This document shows positions 55,838 to 64,000 of a DNA stretch of 64,000 bases, in pieces; the first letter of the stretch is position 1; every line of letters begins with the position of its first letter. The DNA is from Adineta ricciae (Eukaryota > Rotifera > Eurotatoria > Adinetida > Adinetidae), in assembly GCA_905250025.1 (NCBI GenBank), contig CAJNOJ010000341.1:36928-100927 (forward strand), in the 5' to 3' direction. The position numbers and the translations under genes were made by a program. The notes beneath the pieces are model-generated. The model searched no databases. It saw only the letters and a program-made list of their open reading frames with translations, and was not told the origin of the DNA.

Positions 55838-56488
55838 TGCTTTTGAGATAAACGTTAAATAAAGTGACAACCAAAAATAAACAGATTTTTTGACTGAGGT
55901 TTTGCATCTGTAGTTTCGTACTAAATTTTTAGCAGAAAAGTTTAGTAGGGTGGAAAGAAACCTCTTGCGTAATCCTTCGCACAGAAAGAAGATTAATGCT
56001 GTAATGATCCAAAAATGCATACAAAATAAATATGCCATGATGTCAGTGCTTCTGTAAATAACTCTGAGGAGGAAAAGTTCTGGTGTTCAAGGATGTCTAT
56101 AAAGTGTTATGGTGGTTTTATGCCTCTCTATTAATTTGTCGTCTTGTTAACGTCGAAAATGAAAAAAAGAAAACTTTCGCATAAGGGTATTTTCTTTTTC
56201 TATAGATGTTTTCTAGCAAACCTCTAATAAATTATCGATTTTCTCTTCATAATTTGGTACATATATTGATGTACTCTTTCAGGATTTTTCTGTTTTCGAC
56301 TTCCATGTAGGAGTACATAAACGAATGATTTCTATGATTTCAGGACAATGAAAGTCGAGAGAAAGAAATTTTAAAAAAATCCTTAGTTCTATGAGCTCAC
56401 ATATATCTTCCAGAAAAATAGCTACTTTCATTTATATTTATTATTCTAGACTATTTGCAATATAGCTTTTATAAAGAAAAGTATTAAA
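55838..56488. other. Intergenic, block D
   Basis: AT-rich; no gene seen before the 56489 start. Confidence 0.5.
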
Positions 56489-56709
56489 ATGGAAAACAGA
56501 TTCGTCGACACAAGTGATACTCTATATGGAGACGAAAGTACCAGTCCGATCTACGGTTATCAAGACCAAGTTATCACAACATTGGAAGAAGCTATTCAAG
56601 GCATCAGACATGAAATCCTTCGAATCGATGATTACGTAAGGCAAGCAAAGAAAAAATACAAGAGACCATGTCTATTAACAGAGGATGAGTTTGCAACCAT
56701 CTATCTTTA
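56489..56709 (+). CDS. N-terminal fragment of a gene resembling ART-type proteins, cut at join
   Basis: 73 residues from MENRFVDTSDTLYGDE, with TLEEAIQGIRHEILRIDDYVRQAKK and LLTEDEFATIYL. The L-E-E-A..AK..LT-x-D-E-x-A-x-I-x-L pattern is what I recall from the start of metazoan and bdelloid ADP-ribosyltransferase domain proteins, where LYTME usually follows. The n at 56710 ends the contig, so the domain itself is not visible. Confidence 0.45.
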
Positions 56710-56710
56710 N
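56710..56710. other. Single-n join, block D to block E
   Basis: The right side equals about 46789 of block D, in the 3' flank of the phosphatase gene, restarting the series for the other haplotype. Confidence 0.9.
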
Positions 56711-56753
56711 TTTTCTATTTTATTTTACTCGCATACAATATCCCTAATGACAA

Positions 56754-57384
56754 TCATGTCTTTTGATTTTCAAGCTCCTTTTCATATCGAATCAATTGGA
56801 TAAGAAAACCATAGTTTGGTGCAACGATTGGTCTTCGTTCGAGTAAATATTCGTAAGCTTCCTCCAAACTCTTATGATTATACCTAAAAACAAAAAGTGA
56901 AACTTGATTATTTCGGATGTCAAAGCACGTTGAACTCAAACTTCATTAAATAGGCCAAAATTATCGATGAGGATCGAGATATTCCAGCTTGGCAATGAAC
57001 TAATACTTTCTCCTTATTCTTGTTGTATTTATCGAGAAGATCATTAGTTCGATTGAGATGTTCTCGAATTTGACTTTGAAGGCTATCATCAAAATTATCG
57101 ATCCATGTCACATCAAATCTTTCAACGATTGCCGTCTCCAATGAACAATCACAGAGATTAATGATATGTTGAATTTTCAGCTCCGACAGTAGTTTTTCAT
57201 CGATAGCATGACCTAAATCACCTTGGTAAAGAAAATCATCGAAAATAACTGATGGTTGACTAAGGTTTGCTTGTGTTGAGTTCACTTTGGACTGCTGTAG
57301 TTGGATTAATTTTTCCAATTTATCTAACTCTTCGTCTGTTGCTTGAAGCTCTGTTTTGAGATAATCTCTCATATCGTCATCCAT
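56754..57384 (-). CDS. Dual-specificity phosphatase, two exons (haplotype 1)
   Basis: Exon 1 (56942-57384) and exon 2 (56754-56883) with a 58-bp intron; 190 residues, allele of 46831-47460. The catalytic HCQAGISRSS, the N-terminal coiled coil and the LMKYNHKSLEEAYEYLLERRP junction are preserved. Differences are few (for example C-D-C-P to C-D-C-S, and D-D-N-F to D-D-S-L in the Asp loop). Intact. Confidence 0.9.
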
Positions 57385-57657
57385 TTGTTGACGAAAACGA
57401 TTTTTATTCGAATGAAACTTCCTTGCTATAGAACAACAATGTGCCGCTGATTAGTTTAACTTTTTAACCAATTCTAAACGAACAAAAGATTGCGCCAGTT
57501 GATAAGAATGTTCAAGGTTTACGTTGGAAAAAGCACATTAGTGTGTTTTCGTTTCAGGACACGTATTGCTGATAAAGAGATACTCTCTTCATAGATACGA
57601 AGTCGACAGTCGTAATAGAAAGCAAAGTCTTTTGTTCTGCTCGATAGATTTTAATAT

Positions 57658-58594
57658 ATGGCTTAGATTGAGGAATTATACGCAGTAGAAGATGAACGAT
57701 GTTGTGATCAATCCAAGGACATCAAAATTCTTTTACTAGGTAGAGCCGGAACTGAAAAATCGACATTTATTAATGGTTTACTGAATTATATTTGTAATGA
57801 TACGTTAACACAAACAGTTCAAGACGAATTTCAAGTTGCGATTCCATCAACATTTTCCTATACGGATGATGACGCGAAAGTAGATCGAGTCATTCGAATT
57901 GGCGATACAAAAGCTTCCAAGAAATCCTAACACTTATTTCGCAATATGAATATTTAAACACTGTCTGTATTGTTCTGAAACTGAACGAAGAACGACTGAC
58001 AGTAGTTTTTCGCCTTTGTATCAGTGAGCTTCTTCGACATTTAGATAAGAGTGCAAGTGATAATATCATCTTCGTTTTTACCAATGTCCGATCGATATTT
58101 TCCTAGGCCTCTATTTAAAATGTGGCAGTTCTTGGAAAAAACATCAATATATAACTTACGAATATCAGACAACTGTGACACGACTTCAAGGAAAATTTAC
58201 ATTAGAGGAAATCGGTCGACGAATTTATGATTTGCGGAACGAAAAACTAGCCAAGTTTCTTCATACGAATGCTATTCTCCCACTAAATGACGAAATCATC
58301 GAATATTTAAAACATTTTATTCGTGAGGAACAAATGAAACAAAACCACTCTGTTGTTCAGGTTCTTGCGGAAATGATGGAGAGTTCAAAGAAATATTGAC
58401 GCATCTACGAGATTTATCAAACGTAAAAGATGTTCTGAAACCTGAAGAAATTTTTCCATTAGTCGAAACACTATCGATTACCGATCAATGGAGCAAAGAT
58501 TCGTGAACAAGTTCGTGGATTAAAAATAACGCAGGAAAGCGTTTGCGCTAATCGTGAAGTGCTTATTCAACACCCGGAAAAAGCGAATGGATAA
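57658..58594 (+). pseudogene. Decayed GTPase gene with internal deletion (haplotype 1)
   Basis: Allele of 47733-49260. It shares the TAG at codon 3 and the GRAGTEKS P-loop, so those lesions predate the split of the copies. It then differs: sequence is lost at the G3 region (gatacaaaagcttcc for gatacatgaggtcttg..), about 550 bp are deleted between two gatatttt words near 58097, and a 1-2 bp indel lies near 58470. Confidence 0.82.
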
Positions 58595-58736
58595 AAAAAA
58601 TCATATCTAAATTTCAATTTGCTTTTAATTCAAAATAAACTCATTGTTGATAACATATCATTTTTCTTATGAGAACAAAAAATAAACAAACACTGTGCGA
58701 TACTTTGACATAGTCACGCAATGAAAATCGAATTCC

Positions 58737-60068
58737 TCAATTTAAATTAATCGCACCTGTAGCTGCGTGCGCTTTTTGCCATGCTAAAGCAGTTACGTAA
58801 GTTCGAACAGATATGATGCCATTAAATTTGCCATTATTATAATAAATTTCACGAAATTCTTTTATGACTGCGTTTAAAACTTCTTGCGTATAGGTTGTAT
58901 TGGACATTCGAATAATTCGTTTCGCTGGATCCTCGTTTATAAATTCTTGCAAATGACCACGATGTTGAAACTTTGCAAACGGTTCAGAATTATGCAAAGA
59001 ATGAATATGCCAGGCATGCCATATTGAACTAGTTGAAAACGATGGATGATCGATTGCAGGTGATTGATGATGCGCAGCAATCGTTGACGAATAAATATGA
59101 TTGATGGCGATACTAGCAGCATATAGAGATGTCACACCCCGCCACCATTTTGGCCATTCACCGATCGCAGGTAAATTTTCAATACCTAGAAACGAAGAAA
59201 ATATTTCCAATGCTTTTCTATATAGTTTGCTCCGACCTGGAACATGTGGTCCGTATTCATTCTTAAGAAAATGTCGTCCGATGATGGTGGTTAGATTTGC
59301 AATTTGAATCGAATCATTGGGATGAACTAACCATGTTGAACATAAATTATGTATTCCCATATGTTTATAACCTAGTTTTTTTGCGATATCTCTTATGCGT
59401 TTATATGTGAATTCAGTACCATGGCCCGTCGAACCAAATTGCATGTCGTACAATTTCACCGGATGTTTATTTAACAAACCGAAGAGAAGAGCTGGACTTA
59501 TAATTGCATCTTGATCGACGCGTAAGATCCAATCATATTTAAGGATGGTTGATCGATATTGGGGCGTTAATAGGAAAGCAATTGAGGTCATATAAAGGTA
59601 ATCGTTCCATTCTTCAACGATTTTCACCGATAGTTCTTCGTAAAAACACGATGGATTTGGTTGTAACTTGTTGTTGAAGGAAAGTGGTAAACAGAACGAA
59701 GGTAATTGCGAACAACTCGGCTGTTCACAGAAAACGATCAGATCGACTTTGACTTGTTGAGATAATGGTGAGAAATGCTCAAGGAAACGCCATGAATCAT
59801 AAAGTAAATGAAATTCAGCGATGTGTGATGTTTGTTTCGCTAATGAAACAACAACAGCAACACGAATGGTATTTTTCTCCTTTGGTTTTGATGAAACCAA
59901 TGATGGGACTGTCTTGTTGGAAAGAATTGGGACGGTGGTAGTGGTTGTCGTTGTTGTTGACACTTCTTTTGATGATGAATAAAAAGAAGAAACTAAGAAA
60001 TAAGTGGCACCTAGAGTAACTAATGCAATGACTAAACGAAGATTTCGAATAATTTTTACACTCATCAT
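58737..60068 (-). CDS. DUF7164-like glycosyltransferase-type membrane protein (haplotype 1)
   Basis: 443 residues, allele of 49401-50732 with the same anchor, Thr-rich stem, WILRVDQDAIISPAL and WPKWWRGVTSLYAASIAINH elements. Substitutions include D to N in LLDKHPVK, VSGGNK to VPGRSK, and HRDHLQEFIKEDPTK to HRGHLQEFINEDPAK. Length and frame are conserved, so it is under selection in both haplotypes. Confidence 0.7.
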   Translation of the reverse strand: MMSVKIIRNLRLVIALVTLGATYFLVSSFYSSSKEVSTTTTTTTTVPILSNKTVPSLVSSKPKEKNTIRVAVVVSLAKQTSHIAEFHLLYDSWRFLEHFSPLSQQVKVDLIVFCEQPSCSQLPSFCLPLSFNNKLQPNPSCFYEELSVKIVEEWNDYLYMTSIAFLLTPQYRSTILKYDWILRVDQDAIISPALLFGLLNKHPVKLYDMQFGSTGHGTEFTYKRIRDIAKKLGYKHMGIHNLCSTWLVHPNDSIQIANLTTIIGRHFLKNEYGPHVPGRSKLYRKALEIFSSFLGIENLPAIGEWPKWWRGVTSLYAASIAINHIYSSTIAAHHQSPAIDHPSFSTSSIWHAWHIHSLHNSEPFAKFQHRGHLQEFINEDPAKRIIRMSNTTYTQEVLNAVIKEFREIYYNNGKFNGIISVRTYVTALAWQKAHAATGAINLN

Positions 60069-60866
60069 TTTAATCTAAAATGAAATGTGTTGGAAAAAAA
60101 TCTTTGAACGGTGACGTTGTTTCTCTTTCATCAATAGTTGTGACTCTAGTTCCGATTGTGCTTTTAACACATGTTCTATTCGTAGTCGACGGTAATTTTA
60201 TTCTGTTCGTTACTTTACCTTTGTATGTATATACAGTTGGCGAGAGCAAGGACAAGCGATACGCTTCGATACGATTTATACGAAACGTCAATATTGTGGC
60301 CACGTGCTTTGTATTTCTATACAGGTAACGCTACATATAGTTTATGTATAAATACGTTTTTCAGTAATAGACATGGTAACGAAGTAGAACATTTCTTTTT
60401 TTTTCTCTTTCTTTCTCATTTCAGTGCCAATCATTAACTTATTTATTGTTAAGTTACTTCCTATAGCTCTGAATGTGATAATTATCTTCGTATAGCAATA
60501 ATGAAAGCGCCCCAAAAGAAAAGACGAGAGAACCTAATGATCGTTTTGGTTTGTAGATTACAATTGTTATATTTCGTAACTTCGATATCTCTGGGAGAAA
60601 GGATAAAAATCGAACTGAAATGAATCTACGCGATGATGTACTTTTACATAGAGACTCATTTGCATTGTTATCGTCCGATGACAAAATTTGATAATTAGAC
60701 GAGAAAAAACTTTCATGCATATTTTGTGCTTCTTTCTCAAGGTAGTCTCGGTGATAATTATATTTTACAATGAAAAGACAACTCCATTTTCATAATTTTA
60801 AAAAATTACAACTTATTACTTCCACTAGAGTGGGTAATGAATAAAACGAGATTGATTTCTGACAAT
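60069..60866. other. Intergenic, block E
   Basis: Counterpart of 50733-51529; no supported gene. Confidence 0.45.
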
Positions 60867-62576
60867 TCATTGAATCCAAACAATAAATGTATATGAGGAG
60901 TGTTCTTTGTATCTTGATTGGAAATTGCATGTTGCTGGTAAATGAGATGCTAACCAATCGTTCAATCCATCCTCAGAGGAAAACAAAGCAGGAGTTTCGA
61001 TGTATCTCGAGAATACTTTCAATATTCGAAGACTTCGCAAATGATTGATTAGTGTAGGTACAAGTTCAGGCTGATCGATCGATGTAATAAGGACTTCACA
61101 TTGTTGACCTAGTTGACTTGTAATCAATGTTTCACACTCTTCACTCATCATCCTATGACCACCAAAATCTAAACATCGAATCGAAGGATGTTTCAAATCC
61201 AAAAACTTGTATTGATCGTCATGCATGAGTAGTATCAATGTTTGCAGATGGGAAGCACGGTCTAGTATTGTCTGTAATTCGTCTCTCATACGATGATATG
61301 GTTCAGTTGTGAAATATCGAAGTGTTCGTAAGTTTTCTAGATTAGGAACAGCAGACCAAGGTTCATCGTGATCAGGACGCCTGATGGCTAAATAGCTAAT
61401 ATTGGGAAATACGAACGGTAGTAAATGGAAACACGATGAATATTCAATAGTATTTAGATGATCGTAGGAATTGTAGACACTGTCATCTGGACTAGTTGAT
61501 CTGTGACAACTTTTATCGATAGAATATGTGGAACAACCGGTTAAATTGGGTAATGTAGTTAATACTATGTCAGTTCGATCATTGGGATTGGATATTTTCC
61601 ACCAATGACATCGAACGTACCATTGACGTTCTTCAAGCCAAAACGAACTTCGGAATGAATCCAATAATCGATCAACATATGCTTCTTCCTTTGTAAACTC
61701 CATCAATAGATGAAATTCTTTCAAGCAAGATAAATAAGTTTCAATAATGTATTCCCATTGTTTCCCATCGAGATAACTGGCTTCCATACAAACCGTTAGA
61801 TGAGATAGATTCGGAAAAGATTTCCAACAGGATAACATATTTGCCGTACTTCGGGTGCGTATGTTTAGCCGGCTTAATGATTTATATTCTCTTGAAAATT
61901 CGACCTCCGATATCGAGATTTGAGAAATATGGATATTCAAACATCGAAGATAAGGAGTTTTCTCCAACAATCCTGTTGCTGTCTGCCAATCCATATGACC
62001 ATTCTGAAAAATCAAATGTTTCATTGAGGACGAAGTATCGTCTGGTACAATAAAATCCACCCATTCTTTCGACAAACGATTCAAATGGCAATACATCAAT
62101 CGACGAAGACGCCAAATGCTATTGATCGTCGTACGGAGAAGAGTCGAGGTTCCGAAAAAATAACAATTAGTTATACTCAAATGTGTAAGATACGGTAATT
62201 CCTGCCATTCGATAATTAATCTTTCCAAAAGATGTGTAGATTTGATGTGATAGAGCGACAGTGCACGCAAATGAGAAAGTTGAGAGAACGATGGAACGTA
62301 AATCGGAATATATTTCAATTGTACGGATGCGTTAATTTCATCACATAGCCGTAACGATATAATTTGATTTGAAATTAATGGAAGATATTTCGTGCAGATG
62401 AGATGGAAATCATGTTTGGATATGGACTGAAAATCCAGATGATACGCTCGAAAATATTTGAGAAGAAGTGTATTGAACCGAGAATTAAGTTGATAAAATG
62501 CACGAAAAACATCTTCAATTTTGAAGTATTCAAAAAGATTGAGTAAGATTTCATTCGCCAAATACTCCAGACTCAT
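60867..62576 (-). CDS. F-box protein with degenerate LRR region (haplotype 1)
   Basis: 569 residues from MSLEYLANEILLNLFEYF, allele of 51530-53239 and of the same length. The frame happens to stay open for about 100 codons upstream of the ATG in this haplotype but not in the other, so I start at 62576. The F-box, the leucine-rich repeats and the YVRCHWWKISNPNDRTDIV block are kept. Confidence 0.82.
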   Translation of the reverse strand: MSLEYLANEILLNLFEYFKIEDVFRAFYQLNSRFNTLLLKYFRAYHLDFQSISKHDFHLICTKYLPLISNQIISLRLCDEINASVQLKYIPIYVPSFSQLSHLRALSLYHIKSTHLLERLIIEWQELPYLTHLSITNCYFFGTSTLLRTTINSIWRLRRLMYCHLNRLSKEWVDFIVPDDTSSSMKHLIFQNGHMDWQTATGLLEKTPYLRCLNIHISQISISEVEFSREYKSLSRLNIRTRSTANMLSCWKSFPNLSHLTVCMEASYLDGKQWEYIIETYLSCLKEFHLLMEFTKEEAYVDRLLDSFRSSFWLEERQWYVRCHWWKISNPNDRTDIVLTTLPNLTGCSTYSIDKSCHRSTSPDDSVYNSYDHLNTIEYSSCFHLLPFVFPNISYLAIRRPDHDEPWSAVPNLENLRTLRYFTTEPYHRMRDELQTILDRASHLQTLILLMHDDQYKFLDLKHPSIRCLDFGGHRMMSEECETLITSQLGQQCEVLITSIDQPELVPTLINHLRSLRILKVFSRYIETPALFSSEDGLNDWLASHLPATCNFQSRYKEHSSYTFIVWIQ

Positions 62577-64000
62577 TTTCAATAAGGTAAAGAGGAGAGT
62601 TGCTTGTTTCTGGTTCTTTTTCAAAAGTTTGAATAGAGAAAAAAGAGTTTTAGGTACTATTAGTGTCGCCTTCGCTCGAGAGACGAAACTCAATCTGTGT
62701 ATTCGAAACGATGTGAAAAAAAAAGTGTATAGAAGGTAACAGAACCAGGTGGAGAAAGGCGTGTGAAGACATGTGTATGTACATATCTCCCCACCAACGA
62801 AAAGAAATGCGTGTATACATTTAATGATAAGGATATGTAAAAGGATTCGAGAAAGAAAGGCAATATGTATGTAGAACAAGAGAAAAGAAAAAAGAATGAA
62901 AGCAACAAGCTAAAGCACGACGAGTGCAACGAAAAATGCATTTTGTATAATAATACAGCGATGAACGAAGAAGTAAACCACTAATTTTGATCTGAGTTAC
63001 AAAAAAGAAAAAGAATTGCCAATGAAAATCGAATTCGATTTTACATCAGTATATACCCAGGACGAACGGAAAGCCATAGGAATGTTGAAGCAGTGTTCCA
63101 GACCGGAATCCCCGGAACTGGATCCCTGATAGTCCCATTTCTTCCACTGACCGGTTTCCCAACTTATCATGACGGAAAATAGTAACACCGCCTAAATCCG
63201 ACAAAACAGAACACCACATAAAACAGCAGGATCCCCAAATAGCCCTACAGAAACAAAAAATACTTCAAGCGCCAAACCGTTTTCCGCCTATTTCCAGAAA
63301 AATCCCTACTCTTCCAGAACCAAACCACGTATCCGATGTTTCCCAAAACCAAGAACCGCAGCAACGTAATCAACCGTGAAAAACCATAAAATCACAAATC
63401 CCATCTTTTCCAACTTCTTTTTGCGCGATCGCTATCAACCTTCCAGCAAAAAGCTGACCTGAAAAATACCACCACCAGGCCTATCAGTTGGAGGATTCCT
63501 AATCCTCTATCCAGCCCAGATAGCACTCCTTAACGAAAAAGTCACTTGGAGATGTATAAATTATTCTCTTTCCCGTAGAGAAGAGTCTTAGAAACATAAA
63601 TTGTTTGTTTGCTTGTATGTCCGCAGGGTCAAAAAAAACATCGAAAAGACATTTCCGGAGGCATTTCGATGCGGAGACTTCGAATCTGATGTTAACTTTT
63701 TGAAATTTTTCATAAAAAGTTTTCTTTCAGGCAAAGAACCTTTTTTAAAAATTTTTATACGAACTGACGGAGAGTAATAAAAGCTGATGAACTGAAATCC
63801 ACGGTTAGTTCTTCTATGTTGCATAAACAAAAATCTTGGTAGCATTGTAGAACAATATATCTACGAGAAAGAGCTGAGCGAGTCCACAGGCGAGCGTTAC
63901 TTGTTAGAATAGTATTCGTTTGTAAACATTTATGCCCGATAATTTATTAAAATCCCTTCTTTTTCAACAATTTCTTTCACTTTGAGCTGTCTCCTGAGGA
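62577..64000. other. Long conserved non-coding stretch, block E
   Basis: Counterpart of 53240-54713. It lacks several 10-40 bp pieces present in block D (for example around 63065, 63355 and 63650), and the candidate ORF at 63588-63845 is frameshifted relative to block D. The window ends before the place where the inverted-repeat element sits in block D. Confidence 0.5.

Noticed and set aside
62577-62879. A 100-residue N-terminal extension of the F-box protein in block E
   Set aside because: The frame is open only in this haplotype; the other has stops and starts at the conserved MSLEYLANEI.

Overview
The window looks like nuclear DNA of a bdelloid rotifer (Adineta/Rotaria-like). The evidence is AT-rich sequence, introns of about 45-60 bp with GT-AG ends, and families typical of these animals (ART-TPR proteins, NHL repeats, F-box/LRR proteins, AIG1-like GTPases). 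There are also many glycosyltransferases and genes of probable foreign origin. All identifications come from reading the sequence; no database was searched.

Region 1 (1-21.3 kb): an LTR-retrotransposon pol fragment beside a short tandem repeat and a 58-base gap. It is followed by an intronless secreted BURP-domain protein that carries tandem Trp/Tyr-rich repeats. Then come a secreted beta-propeller-like gene with in-frame stops, a NDC-motif gene and its decayed copy, a broken NHL gene, and a small secreted protein. The region ends with a spliced LC8 dynein light chain missed by simple ORF calling, an ART-TPR gene with a one-base frameshift, a multi-exon Ig-domain protein, and a multi-exon SLC5 sodium-coupled transporter.

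Region 2 (21.4-64 kb): the same gene series appears twice, cut into blocks joined by single n characters. The series is two GT25-type glycosyltransferases, a GT61-like glycosyltransferase, a GNAT acetyltransferase, a putative rhamnan-type glycosyltransferase, an F-box/LRR gene with one repeat per exon, an AIG1-like GTPase, a dual-specificity phosphatase, a decayed GTPase, a DUF7164-like glycosyltransferase and an F-box protein. The blocks are A (21625-29331), B (29333-39000), C (39002-44202), D (44204-56709) and E (56711-64000). Homology shows that A-C-E form one haplotype and B-D, preceded by the segment ending at 21623, form the other. The scaffold therefore appears to interleave two haplotypes or homologous copies, most likely an assembly artefact. 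The apparent gene duplication in this half is then largely allelic. Comparing the two copies shows allele-specific gene decay, loss of one LRR exon, a microhomology deletion, and an apparent gene conversion between the two GT25 paralogues.

The standout locus is the BURP gene at 1104-2108. It has all four Cys-His motifs of a family best known from land plants, fused to near-identical Trp-rich repeats. In plants this architecture makes copper-dependent, self-cyclising burpitide precursors.
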